A stretch of DNA of 64,000 nucleotides from NCBI RefSeq assembly GCF_051379705.1, contig NZ_CP179868.1, forward strand, positions 3,348,001 through 3,412,000, given 5' to 3'. Below are positions 55,234-64,000 of this stretch, piece after piece; position 1 is the first letter of the stretch; every line of letters begins with the position of its first letter. Source of the DNA: Ekhidna sp051379705. GTDB lineage: Bacteria; Bacteroidota; Bacteroidia; Cytophagales; Cyclobacteriaceae. A model generated the notes under the pieces. That model worked only from the letters and a program-made list of their open reading frames with translations. It had not been told where the DNA came from and did not search any database. Made by a program: the position numbers and the translations under genes.

Positions 55234-55602
55234 TTAGCACTCTTTTTTGGGATTCGGGAAAGCATCAGAGTCATCCTCGCCATCACGCACAGTCAGGCAG
55301 GCCAGATCTTTTTCTACCATCAATTTCAAAGATGTTCCATTCTCCAGAGTAATGGATTCAACCAAGGATAAATCTTCATCCGAAGCAATCCAAGCCATAG
55401 TCTCTTGCTGAGGTATGAATAATTGCATGTGGTTTTCACTTAAAGAAGCAGAAAATTCTGAAGCAACTTTGAGTGAATAAATAAACTTTGATCCTCCCGG
55501 AAAATTTACTTCCTCAGTAACCAAACCTTCCTCGGCTAATTGCTTTACTTCTCGCTGCATCAAACGAATACGAATTGAATTCCCTCTTATGCGTAATTTC
55601 AT
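55234..55602 (-). CDS. DUF7009-like small protein
   Basis: 122 residues. Opening MKLRIRGNSIRIRLMQREVK and the acidic block ASLSENHMQLFIPQQE fit a small family I know from Bacteroidota molybdoenzyme loci (DUF7009). Beta-rich, no signal, C-terminus ends in a cysteine. Its start overlaps the mobA stop by four bases (ATGA), so it is coupled to mobA. Function unknown; a role in molybdenum-cofactor insertion or enzyme maturation is an inference. Confidence 0.6.
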   Translation of the reverse strand: MKLRIRGNSIRIRLMQREVKQLAEEGLVTEEVNFPGGSKFIYSLKVASEFSASLSENHMQLFIPQQETMAWIASDEDLSLVESITLENGTSLKLMVEKDLACLTVRDGEDDSDAFPNPKKEC

Positions 55603-56186
55603 TTCTTTTGATCCATCATTGACTTAGCTTTTTCAAAGTCCTCTTCATTATTCACATTAAACAACTCTCTATCATCTTCAGGTTGAATTGATTTAACCGG
55701 ATTGTCAATCAGAAACTTTCGAGGATAAACTTCTTCACCACGCAACTGATGCTCTGTAAGTGTCGTCAGCGCTTTCGGTTCCCAAATAGCAGCCAAAGGT
55801 TCAGGCAGATTGCTTTCTGCGCTCACCAAAGATGTAGCAAACATGCTACTGTCTCTTTCGTGTATCAATCTTTCAAGTGTACATTCGGTTATGAAAGGGA
55901 GGTCTACCGCCAACACCAGCCAGGCTTTGGTGAGGAAAGCTTGATGTGCACTCAATAGCCCATTTAGTGGCCCTCTTACATCAAATACATCTTCGATCAA
56001 ATGATCTGTAAACTCTATTGATTGACCTTTTCTAACAGAAACAAATGTTTCTGAAACCATATCATTTATTAGATCAAAAAGGTGCTGATCTTGTGGTTTT
56101 TTGTGATACTTAACACGAGATTTATCCATCCCCATTCGGGTGCTTCTACCGCCGAGTAAGATCAATCCATTGAGGTCTTCTTGCAT
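55599..56186 (-). CDS. mobA: Molybdenum cofactor guanylyltransferase MobA
   Basis: 195 residues. The nucleotidyltransferase signature LLGGRSTRMGMDK (10-22) and metal-binding D in LVLAVDLPFITE are clear. MobA joins GMP to molybdopterin to form the bis-MGD cofactor used by DMSO-reductase-family enzymes. It is divergent from the FdhF/YdeP-like gene 54 bases away, consistent with supplying its cofactor. Followed directly by the DUF7009-like gene. Confidence 0.92.
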   Translation of the reverse strand: MQEDLNGLILLGGRSTRMGMDKSRVKYHKKPQDQHLFDLINDMVSETFVSVRKGQSIEFTDHLIEDVFDVRGPLNGLLSAHQAFLTKAWLVLAVDLPFITECTLERLIHERDSSMFATSLVSAESNLPEPLAAIWEPKALTTLTEHQLRGEEVYPRKFLIDNPVKSIQPEDDRELFNVNNEEDFEKAKSMMDQKK

Positions 56187-56240
56187 CTATTTATAAAGGT
56201 AGCCATTAGGTTAATAAAAGAGATTCCTATCTTTAACTAT

Positions 56241-58481
56241 ATGTCTGAGCATCATCACTTACGAATAGAAAAACCTCCCAAAGTATCGGTTGGGCCAAAG
56301 TCTGTAACCAACGCAAGTAGGATGATTTTGAAAGCTATGCCTCCCTGGAAAGCTTTGAAACTGCTTAGTAAACTGAATCAAAAAAAAGGAATTGATTGTC
56401 CTGGTTGTGCCTGGCCAGATCCGGAGAAGCGCTCGAAGATGGGTGAATTTTGTGAAAACGGGGTGAAAGCAATCGCTGAGGAGGCTCAGCATAAATTGGC
56501 TGGAGAAGCATTTTTCAAGCAGCATACGATTGAATCTCTTCGAAAAAGAAGCGATTACTGGCTTGGCCAACAAGGTCGATTAGCACAGCCAATAATTAAA
56601 AAGGAGGGAAGCGATCGTTATGAGCCTATTGAATGGAAAGATGCTTTTGAAACCATCGGCAATCATTTAAAGTCTCTTAATCACCCGGATGAAGCGGTGT
56701 TTTATACATCAGGTAGAACCAGCAATGAAGCAGCTTTTCTTTATCAGCTTTTCGTTCGAAAGTTTGGCACAAATAATCTTCCGGATTGCTCCAATATGTG
56801 TCATGAATCGAGTGGAGTTGGCTTGAGCGAAACCTTAGGAATTGGTAAAGGGTCGGTTACTCTCCAGGATTTTGAGCATGCAGAAATCATTCTGATTTTT
56901 GGTCAGAATCCCGGCACCAATCATCCACGAATGCTCAGCTCGTTGGAGAAAGCCAAACGCAGGGGTGCGAAGATCATCGTGATTAATCCTTTGAAAGAGG
57001 TAGCGCTGATGAAGTTTAAAAATCCTCAAAAAGTGAATGGGTGGATTAGTAAAGGGACCGATATCGCTGATTTATATCTGCAGATTAAAATCAATGAAGA
57101 TGTGGCCTTGCTCAAAGCCTGGCTTAAATTACTCTTGCAGGATGAAAGCAACCTGGATGGGGATTTTATTCAGGACAAAACCTCAGGCATAGAAGAGCTT
57201 AAGACGGATCTGGCCAACTATAAACTAGAAGACCTTATTCAGCAATCCGGACTATCCAAAGAAGATGTGCTTCTCAGCGCACATTGGCTAGCGGCCAAAA
57301 GCAAAATCATCGCTTGTTGGGCCATGGGTTTGACCCAACATGTCAATGCAGTAGATAATATCCGGGAAATTGTAAACCTGTTATTACTCAAAGGGAGCAT
57401 TGGTAAGCAAGGTGCAGGCACCTGTCCGGTTCGTGGGCACAGCAATGTGCAGGGCGATCGAACGATGGGAATTTGGGAGCGTCCTAACAAAGCCTGGACC
57501 GACAAGCTCAAAGAAGCTTTCAACTTCGACCCGCCGGAATCACCGGGGTATAATGTGGTGGAAACCATTGAAGCGATGAATGCAAATAAGGTTCGTTTTT
57601 TTATGGCTTTGGGTGGCAACTTCCTGCCGGCTGCTCCGGATACTATGTACACCGAGCAGGGCATCCGAAAGTGTGAACTTACTGTGCACATCAGCACTAA
57701 ACTCAACCGAACACACCTTGCTCCGGGCAAGATTTCTCTCATCCTTCCATGTCTTGGACGAACAGATAAACACATTCAAAATGGGAGGGAACAAGTGGTG
57801 ACAGTCGAAAATTCAATGGGTGTGGTTCATGGCTCACATGGTAGCCTGACGCCACCATCAAAGCACTTGAAAAGCGAGCCCGAGATTGTGGCCTCTATTG
57901 CCGCAGCAACACTGGGAAATGAAGACATCAACTGGTCTGATCTCATTGAAGATTATGATAACATAAGGGATTTGATTGCGAAGGCGATCAATGGTTTTGA
58001 AAATTATAATGAAAGGCTAAAGAAAGATAATGGCTTTGATTTACCAAATGGCGCTCGTGCCGGAGTATTCAATACACCAACTCAGAAGGCAATCTTCACG
58101 GTAAATCAATTGGCTGAACCGATTCTTGAGGGACATGATTACATCATGATGACCATCAGAAGCCACGATCAATTCAATACTACAGTTTATGGAATGGACG
58201 ATCGGTATCGAGGGATTTTCGGAGGACGAAATGTGGTGTTTATGAATGAGGAAGACATGCAAACTAAGGGTTTGTCACAAGGTGACAATGTTGAGCTATC
58301 TAATAACTATAAAGTAGCCAGAAAGGTGGCTGGATTTTCAGTAGTTCCTTATGATATTCCAAGAGGTTGTGTAGCAACCTATTTCCCCGAGGCAAATCCG
58401 TTGGTTCCGCTACATCTGCATGCGAGGAGGAGTCACACGCCTGCTTCTAAGTCCATAGGTGTCAACATCAAGAAAATATAG
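56241..58481 (+). CDS. FdhF/YdeP-type molybdopterin oxidoreductase
   Basis: 746 residues from ATG 56241. N-terminal cysteines C53, C56 (DCPGCAWPD) and C71 suggest an iron-sulfur site of reduced type. C187-H188 (CSNMCHESSG) aligns with Sec140-His141 of E. coli formate dehydrogenase H, giving a Mo-ligating cysteine. Bis-MGD-binding motifs (FGQNPGTNHPRM, GKQGAGTCPVRGHSNVQG) and a C-terminal dinucleotide domain follow. YdeP relatives are linked to acid resistance; the substrate here is unknown. No signal, so cytoplasmic. Confidence 0.92.
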   Translation: MSEHHHLRIEKPPKVSVGPKSVTNASRMILKAMPPWKALKLLSKLNQKKGIDCPGCAWPDPEKRSKMGEFCENGVKAIAEEAQHKLAGEAFFKQHTIESLRKRSDYWLGQQGRLAQPIIKKEGSDRYEPIEWKDAFETIGNHLKSLNHPDEAVFYTSGRTSNEAAFLYQLFVRKFGTNNLPDCSNMCHESSGVGLSETLGIGKGSVTLQDFEHAEIILIFGQNPGTNHPRMLSSLEKAKRRGAKIIVINPLKEVALMKFKNPQKVNGWISKGTDIADLYLQIKINEDVALLKAWLKLLLQDESNLDGDFIQDKTSGIEELKTDLANYKLEDLIQQSGLSKEDVLLSAHWLAAKSKIIACWAMGLTQHVNAVDNIREIVNLLLLKGSIGKQGAGTCPVRGHSNVQGDRTMGIWERPNKAWTDKLKEAFNFDPPESPGYNVVETIEAMNANKVRFFMALGGNFLPAAPDTMYTEQGIRKCELTVHISTKLNRTHLAPGKISLILPCLGRTDKHIQNGREQVVTVENSMGVVHGSHGSLTPPSKHLKSEPEIVASIAAATLGNEDINWSDLIEDYDNIRDLIAKAINGFENYNERLKKDNGFDLPNGARAGVFNTPTQKAIFTVNQLAEPILEGHDYIMMTIRSHDQFNTTVYGMDDRYRGIFGGRNVVFMNEEDMQTKGLSQGDNVELSNNYKVARKVAGFSVVPYDIPRGCVATYFPEANPLVPLHLHARRSHTPASKSIGVNIKKI

Positions 58482-58500
58482 CGTGCATGTTAGCAGGTGA

Positions 58501-58569
58501 TTATCCTGCGAAGAGTGTGATGGCAAGTATCGTCAGATACACTACCAATAAGATTTTTTTAGCCTTCAT
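58501..58569 (-). CDS. 22-residue hydrophobic peptide ORF
   Basis: Leftward ATG at 58569 to TAA at 58501, product a single hydrophobic helix with a basic start (MKAKKILLVVYLTILAITLF). It lies between the molybdoenzyme gene and the lipocalin-like gene. It looks like a small membrane peptide, but an ORF this short can be chance. Confidence 0.25.
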   Translation of the reverse strand: MKAKKILLVVYLTILAITLFAG

Positions 58570-58702
58570 TATTATTTTCGTTTTGTCCTTTGATGTATAA
58601 ACGAAATTCTGTGCCAATGTTTCGCCAAAAAGCTATTATTTGGATGAAAGTTGTAGTTGAAGGGTCGAATGGGAGGTTTGAAGGAATCTCTCGCCTTTCC
58701 TG

Positions 58703-59098
58703 TCAGTTTACACGCTTTAGCGTAAACGTCAAATTCCCAAAATCTGCTACGTCCTGAACCCAGACCATGGTGACGGAATCCAACGACTCAACGCTGAACA
58801 TTTGGGTAGATACGCCGATTTCAGTTAGTTCGAGTAGATCGCCAGTTGAGTAAAACTTCCATGCTCCCTCGATACCATTAGGATCGTAATTAGAAGCCAC
58901 CGTATAGGTCCCATCGGAATTAAGTATGTATGTGGTTGAAATAGCATCTTCTTTTGCTGCTTCTATTAGGGCAGGTGATAAATCTGGTGTGTTGGCGCTG
59001 AACTCTTCAACTCTCCATTCCCCAACTAATTTTGTTTCGTCAATTGTGCCTCCACAAGATGCTAATGCTATTAATAGTATCAGTCTAATGTACTTCAT
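58703..59098 (-). CDS. Lipocalin-like lipoprotein
   Basis: 131 residues. Lipobox ALASC with cysteine 15, then a small beta-barrel: GEWRVEEFS, TTYILNSDGTYTVAS, GAWKFYSTGDLLEL, and closing LTFTLKRV. This is the lipocalin-like (DUF4923/lipocalin_4-type) pattern of Bacteroidota lipoproteins. Ligand unknown. Monocistronic or linked to the T9SS gene upstream on the same strand. Confidence 0.78.
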   Translation of the reverse strand: MKYIRLILLIALASCGGTIDETKLVGEWRVEEFSANTPDLSPALIEAAKEDAISTTYILNSDGTYTVASNYDPNGIEGAWKFYSTGDLLELTEIGVSTQMFSVESLDSVTMVWVQDVADFGNLTFTLKRVN

Positions 59099-59209
59099 GC
59101 CTGAAAGGTTATGCTCCTATTGGTAAGAATCTTAATGATCGTAACTTAAATTAATTTGCTTAGAAACAACCTCTTGATGCCTATCAGGAAAATATAAATA
59201 TTATAAGAG

Positions 59210-61693
59210 CTACTCCTTGACCAATCGAATGGTCTCTGATCTAATTTCATTAGAGATATTGAGGAAATAAACTCCAGCAGAGAAACCAGATAGGTCCAGC
59301 ACCAGCTTCGATTGGCGACTGATCCCATAGTTATCTATTTGTTTTCCCTGACGATCAAAAACTCGAACGTTCGCGTCATCAATAACTTTTCGATTGATGG
59401 TGAATAATCCATCGGAGGGATTTGGAGTTGCAAATAGTACTTCAAGACTTGACGACAAATCCACAGTCCTGATTTCGGAGTGACTATATTCCCCGTCGTA
59501 ATCAGTTTGTTTAAGTCTGTAGTAGGATAAACCTTGTACTGGCTTGCGGTCGATAGCATGGTAATCTCTTGCCTGGTTGCTATTTCCATTTCCTTTTACG
59601 GATGCAATCGTCACCCAATCTTCTCCGTTTCCAGAACGTTCTACACTGAAGAAATCATTGTTAATTTCGGTGGCGGTTGCCCAATCAAGGCGCACCATAT
59701 CATCAAGTGCGGTAGCTTCAAATGAGATCAATTCTACTGGCAATGGTAGGGTTACGTCCGTATTGCCTATGGTGAATCTGTCACCATCCTGAAAGTCTAT
59801 ATTTGAAAATGTTGCAACATCTCCAGCTACAGATCCAGCGATCGGCGTTACATCATTATCATCAAATCCATCTCCGTCTCTATCGATTAGTAATCGAAGA
59901 TTGCTCCCAAGAGAGTTGCCTACCGTGGAGAAGTCGAATGAAATAGATACGGTACCCAGATCGCCCGTTTCCGAAAGTCTCCAGATTCGATCAAGTCGTT
60001 CTTCAATCACGGTTCCATCCACATCCACCGCGTTTTTGGTTGAAATAACTGTATTGTCATGACCCCACATAATAAACTCACTGTTATCTAGATCTGATGG
60101 GTCCCACATCCTTACTACTCCGGAACCACGCGCATCTGTATGATTTGAACCATCAGCGGCCTGCCCAATGCCTGCAGCTTCATAATCAAAATCTCCATTG
60201 CCATTATCGTCCATGTCGTAGACGTCATTGGCATTGAGTGTAATATCATATTTTGCCGCGAGGTAGTTAGTCGTTATGATTCGTTGAGCAGCATTTACTT
60301 CAGCATCAAACATGGCAATTTCTGCTATACTTCCAGTAAGTAAGAAGCCTGTGCCGGTTGTCGGTCCAGTATCTCTTCTTGCTCCAATCAGTACATCTGC
60401 CGTTGCTTCTGTGGTTGTTCCAACGCCTGCTGCAGCAAAATTGGAACTCTCATCTGTCCAGGAATCTTTCTGAGTAGCATCATTGGTACTGGAAGAGACA
60501 AACCAATCGTTGGTGGCCGTAACAGATCCAGTGGTTGCATTACCGCCAATAAATGCGGTAAATCGAGAGGTGCCTGCATTGTCATCAATGGTGTATTGGT
60601 AATGTCTGTTTGCGTTGGTGGCCTTGGAAAAAAATGTACCTTGAGGCGTAGCCCCTGCTACATTGTAGACAATAAAAAACGACCAGCTGTCTGTACCTGG
60701 TGTGAGATTTAAGGCTGCTACATTACCAAGGTTGAGGAAATCTCCTCCATCGAAACTAATGGATGGAAATCCGTTTACGTCGTTTGTGTTGAAAGTAGGT
60801 TCTTCAGCTGATACTCCGCTGGAATTGGCCGTCAGGCTGTTACCTGAAGCATCAGACCAGCTAGAGACAGAAGCACCATCACTTAAGCTTAAATCATCCG
60901 CTCGTAACCACAGCTGATTGTTACTCGCATCGCCAACTCCACCCGGACCTGTGATGCCTGTAATGAACCCTCCTGATGGTGGCCCACTTGTGAACCCCCC
61001 GCAATTGGTGGTGCATGTAATGTTAAATGATGAACAGACCTGAGCTGCTGTTGCAGAATTAAGGTATTGTACTGTTGGATCTCCTCCACCATTCCCTGTA
61101 TCAATAGTACCATCACCACAAAGAGTAGCGTTAGTGTGATCGATGTAAAGGTCATCTCCGGCTGTAGAGGTGTTATCAATAATTGTGCGGCTATTTCCAC
61201 TTAGGATAAAATCATCTCCTACATCAAATGATGCCGTAGATGAAATGTCTAATGAACCAAGTATAATGAGGTCATTGGTGGTGCTGAAATCACCACCGTC
61301 ATCTACATCAAAAACATCTGCAGTCATCACCCGAACGGTTGCTGTCAAAATTCCACCATTCGCGACAATGATATCTCCTTCGTGATAGAATGCATTGGCA
61401 TTTGAACCCGTAAAGGCTCCTACGTTGGCTAAACCCAAGGCATCTGCAGTGGTCTCGTTTCCATTATCATCGGTATCGTCTATTGTAATGGTATGTCCAC
61501 TTCTGATAACCACATTGTCTGTGCCACCGGGTGCAGTGGCCGAGGCTCCGGATGAGCCATCTGATGTCAATGTCCATGATGCAGCGGCTTCCCAATCTCC
61601 GGTAGCAAAGGAGTAATAGGTCGTTTGAGCATTCAAATTGATAGTCATTGCGAGCACAGCAACAACCATAGATATTCGTGAAGCGAATTTCAT
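59210..61693 (-). CDS. Large secreted T9SS (Por) protein with LamG-like domain
   Basis: 827 residues. Signal peptide (1-22, NLNAQ). A beta-helix-like N-terminal region (G8-type, 25-200), then a LamG/concanavalin-like domain (about 250-490, with WLRADDLSLSDGASVSSWSDASGN and GSIAEIAMFDAEVNAAQR), a DUF8202-like segment (GIGQAADGSNHTDARGSG), and a C-terminal type IX sorting domain (ATPNPSDGLFTI to the final GVYFLNIS). Exported through the T9SS and attached to the surface or released; probably binds glycans. Orientation leftward, alone. Confidence 0.9.
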   Translation of the reverse strand: MKFASRISMVVAVLAMTINLNAQTTYYSFATGDWEAAASWTLTSDGSSGASATAPGGTDNVVIRSGHTITIDDTDDNGNETTADALGLANVGAFTGSNANAFYHEGDIIVANGGILTATVRVMTADVFDVDDGGDFSTTNDLIILGSLDISSTASFDVGDDFILSGNSRTIIDNTSTAGDDLYIDHTNATLCGDGTIDTGNGGGDPTVQYLNSATAAQVCSSFNITCTTNCGGFTSGPPSGGFITGITGPGGVGDASNNQLWLRADDLSLSDGASVSSWSDASGNSLTANSSGVSAEEPTFNTNDVNGFPSISFDGGDFLNLGNVAALNLTPGTDSWSFFIVYNVAGATPQGTFFSKATNANRHYQYTIDDNAGTSRFTAFIGGNATTGSVTATNDWFVSSSTNDATQKDSWTDESSNFAAAGVGTTTEATADVLIGARRDTGPTTGTGFLLTGSIAEIAMFDAEVNAAQRIITTNYLAAKYDITLNANDVYDMDDNGNGDFDYEAAGIGQAADGSNHTDARGSGVVRMWDPSDLDNSEFIMWGHDNTVISTKNAVDVDGTVIEERLDRIWRLSETGDLGTVSISFDFSTVGNSLGSNLRLLIDRDGDGFDDNDVTPIAGSVAGDVATFSNIDFQDGDRFTIGNTDVTLPLPVELISFEATALDDMVRLDWATATEINNDFFSVERSGNGEDWVTIASVKGNGNSNQARDYHAIDRKPVQGLSYYRLKQTDYDGEYSHSEIRTVDLSSSLEVLFATPNPSDGLFTINRKVIDDANVRVFDRQGKQIDNYGISRQSKLVLDLSGFSAGVYFLNISNEIRSETIRLVKE

Positions 61694-61860
61694 TTTAGCG
61701 GTATTAAAATGGATAATCTAAAGATTAAGTGACTTGTAAGATAGTTAAAAGCCTGGAAATATGGAGTTTATGGCATCTCCTTTTAATTATGGTCAGTTTC
61801 ACACAGTCATTGAATGAGTTTCATTTTAGCGTCTTGTATTTTTAATACCAGATAGCTATT

Positions 61861-64000
61861 CTATTCCCATCTCAGCGACTCCACGGGGTTGTTTTTCGTA
61901 ATTTTCTTCGTTTGAAAGCCAATGGTGATAGTAGAGATCAAAATCAATAGGAAAGAAGAGATGAAGATGAGGCCGAATCCAATATGAATAGAATAAGCAA
62001 ATCCAGCTTTCCATTCCATCAGGATCAGATAGCTCATCGGAGCCCCAATCAGTACCGCGATGAAAACCAGTAATAGAAATTCTTTGCTCATTAACCTTAA
62101 GAGCTGACCTAGGTTAGCGCCCAATACTTTTCGGATTCCAATTTCTTTTGTCTTTCGAACCAATGTGATCATAACCAATCCATACAATCCCAGGACGGCA
62201 ATGATGATGGAAAGTGCAGCAAATACATTGGAAACTCTGCTTACTCTCACATCATTATCGTAAAGACTCTTTATCTCGTCAGTCAAAAAATAGTAATCGA
62301 AATAATTGCCAGGAAAATGCTGGTCATATCTTTTTTCCACCGCTTCTACCAGCGCTGGCGTAACTTGAGATGAGAACTTAATCGAGAAGTTGTTGCCTGT
62401 GTCATAATATGGAATCAGGAAAATTGGTTCGATTTTCTTATGTAAGGATTGCTGATGGAAATCTTTAATTACTCCGATTATAGTCCAATCTTTATTCCAA
62501 AAATTAATGGACTGACCGATGGCATTTTCTGGTGAGTCAAATTTTAAAAGCGGCACGGCAGATTCATTGATAACTATATTTTTCACCTTGCTTCCGTCTA
62601 AATCATGATCAGTAAATCCAAAATCTCGGCCAGTAATAAATTCAAGATCATATAACTCAGAAAAGTCATGATCCACGTTGATGAAATTGGAAGTAAGGTT
62701 CTGGGCTTCCGGGTCCGCCTTGGAAGTGACCTGGAAAATTCTGCCCATAAGTGATCCAGGTACTCGATTGGAAATGGTTGCACCTTCAATTCCTGAAAGT
62801 GAACTTAGACTCTTTTTGAACAGATCAATTTTATTAATGAACGTGCTATCCCAGTTGGTCATTACTGGTCCATAAACCACCATGGTATTGTCTACATCAA
62901 CACCGAGATCCTGATTGACCATAAATTCAATTTGGCGTGCTATGGCAATGGTAGCAGTGATCAGAATGACTGCCAATGAAAATTGAAAAACTACCATCCC
63001 TTTTCTAAGCCAGGCAATTTCACCTTTGAGTTTGAAGCTGCCTTTCAATACATCCTGGGTGCTGAATCGGGTAACTAGTAGTGCCGGATATAGTGCCACA
63101 AAAGCAAGTGAAACCAACAGAGTCGCAAATAGTAATAGAGGAAATGGAATACCCCAAATCGAAGAAAACAAAACAATGGACATGCTCAACTCCAAACCTG
63201 TGAGGTTATTAAATGCAGGTTGCAGTAGTATCACCAAGCCAATTGATGTAATCAGAGCAATGAGATTCATTAAGAGGGTTTCAGTAAATGATTGTCGGAT
63301 GATCTGACCTTTTAAGGCTCCAACCGATTTTCTGATTCCTACTTCTTTTGCTCTTTGAATTGCCCGACTTGTATTTAAGTTGATGTAGTTGATCCACGCA
63401 ATCACCACAATGAATATGGCAATGTATAGCATGAGCCAAACCGTATTGCCATTCGTCACTACACCTATTTCATATTCCATTGAGTCGTCAAGGTGAATTT
63501 CTTTTAGAGACTGTAAGAAGAATTTCTCATCTCCACCGGAAACCTCACCTTCTTTGAAATACCTCTTTCCAAAATCAGCGAGTTTTCCATCCAAAGATTC
63601 CTTTTTTACGCCCTCTTTAAGCTTGATGTAATGGTAGAAATCAGACCATTCCCAGCTGTTGTCAACTTCTTCGCCAGCTATAGCAATGAATGACTTGTAT
63701 GAGGTAATGAAGCTAAATTGTAAATGAGAATTTGCCGGTGGATTTTCCAGGATTCCGGTTATCATAAATGGTTTTTCGTAGTTGAAATGAATAGGCCTGC
63801 CAATCAAATCCGTAACGTTTTCTCCTTTTTTGATCAGCTTTTCAGCGAACTGTTTGGTAAGCACCATCTTAAAGGCGGCATCCAGACATTCCTCTTTCTG
63901 ACCTTTGAGTAATTCATAGTCAAAGAAGGTTAGAAAATGCTCATCTGCGATCAAGTAGTCACCGGTACGAAAGGTTTCATTTTCATAGTTGATGAAATTA
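61861..64000 (-). CDS. FtsX/MacB-type ABC transporter permease, N-terminus outside the window
   Basis: The frame continues past 64000 (ADEHFLTFFDYELLKG is preceded by more open codons), so the first membrane helix and start are missing. Visible: periplasmic domain 1, three helices with QRAKEVGIRKSVGALKGQ, periplasmic domain 2, and the closing core with RKTKEIGIRKVLGANLGQ. It resembles the other two FtsX genes of the window; this group often occurs as multiple copies in a genome. No ATPase is in view. Confidence 0.92.
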   Translation of the reverse strand, partial: NFINYENETFRTGDYLIADEHFLTFFDYELLKGQKEECLDAAFKMVLTKQFAEKLIKKGENVTDLIGRPIHFNYEKPFMITGILENPPANSHLQFSFITSYKSFIAIAGEEVDNSWEWSDFYHYIKLKEGVKKESLDGKLADFGKRYFKEGEVSGGDEKFFLQSLKEIHLDDSMEYEIGVVTNGNTVWLMLYIAIFIVVIAWINYINLNTSRAIQRAKEVGIRKSVGALKGQIIRQSFTETLLMNLIALITSIGLVILLQPAFNNLTGLELSMSIVLFSSIWGIPFPLLLFATLLVSLAFVALYPALLVTRFSTQDVLKGSFKLKGEIAWLRKGMVVFQFSLAVILITATIAIARQIEFMVNQDLGVDVDNTMVVYGPVMTNWDSTFINKIDLFKKSLSSLSGIEGATISNRVPGSLMGRIFQVTSKADPEAQNLTSNFINVDHDFSELYDLEFITGRDFGFTDHDLDGSKVKNIVINESAVPLLKFDSPENAIGQSINFWNKDWTIIGVIKDFHQQSLHKKIEPIFLIPYYDTGNNFSIKFSSQVTPALVEAVEKRYDQHFPGNYFDYYFLTDEIKSLYDNDVRVSRVSNVFAALSIIIAVLGLYGLVMITLVRKTKEIGIRKVLGANLGQLLRLMSKEFLLLVFIAVLIGAPMSYLILMEWKAGFAYSIHIGFGLIFISSFLLILISTITIGFQTKKITKNNPVESLRWE

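Noticed and set aside
1..64000. tRNA, rRNA, CRISPR array, complete insertion sequence
   Set aside because: No cloverleaf-like tRNA ending, regularly spaced repeat or transposase-like ORF was seen on either strand when reading through; a computed search would settle it.

Overview
The window comes from a Gram-negative bacterium of the phylum Bacteroidota, most likely a marine or environmental member of the order Cytophagales. The reasons are a SusD-type lipoprotein end, a Por/type IX (T9SS) sorting domain, several FtsX-type permeases with PadR or AraC regulators, DUF4407, DUF6261 and DUF7009-like proteins, and a promoter of the TTTG / TAnnTTTG kind. Base composition is moderate. I saw no tRNA, rRNA, complete insertion sequence, prophage or CRISPR array. 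The taxon is an inference from gene families.

Layout. 1-3.8 kb: end of a SusD-like gene, pirin, a SlyD-like FKBP and an MscS channel. 3.9-15.1 kb: an inorganic-carbon locus. A Crp/Fnr-type regulator heads a leftward operon of three tandem paralogous membrane-anchored helical proteins. Divergently run a small exported protein, dabA, dabB, a 33-codon ORF and a SulP transporter, followed by a converging small protein and a beta-carbonic anhydrase. The regulator and the dab operon share an intergenic region carrying a near-perfect CRP-type palindrome. 15.3-19.8 kb: DUF6261, an unusual ATPase-methyltransferase fusion and a histidine kinase. 19.9-24.2 kb: a second DnaE polymerase and a DinB polymerase, with a dyad just ahead of dinB. 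24.3-30.5 kb: a signalling cluster (YfiR-domain kinase, two lone receivers, an MpaB-like oxygenase, a membrane protein, another kinase). 30.5-37.2 kb: lipoproteins, a degenerate esterase with a repeat tail, dienelactone hydrolase, DUF4407 and a collagen-like lipoprotein. 37.3-45.3 kb: PadR/FtsX permease, tautomerase, outer-membrane beta-barrel, monooxygenase-like protein, amidohydrolase, EcsC. 45.4-51.1 kb: leftward set of FtsX permease, aspartyl protease with PDZ, double SnoaL-like protein and AraC-type regulator. 51.3-54.9 kb: small genes, a 500-base gene-poor stretch with a folded palindrome and a truncated carbamoyltransferase-like fragment, and a TPR hybrid kinase. 55.2-58.5 kb: mobA, a DUF7009-like protein and an FdhF/YdeP-type molybdoenzyme. 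58.7-64 kb: lipocalin-like lipoprotein, large T9SS protein and a third FtsX permease running off the end.

How the genes work together. The clearest unit is 6-15 kb: DabA and DabB make an energy-coupled CO2-hydrating/bicarbonate-accumulating complex, SulP may carry bicarbonate or another anion, and the carbonic anhydrase interconverts CO2 and bicarbonate. The Crp-type regulator probably controls them through the shared palindrome, and the three paralogous proteins are new candidates for the same process. The main candidate for an undescribed system of another kind is the ATPase-methyltransferase fusion at 16.4-18.3 kb.
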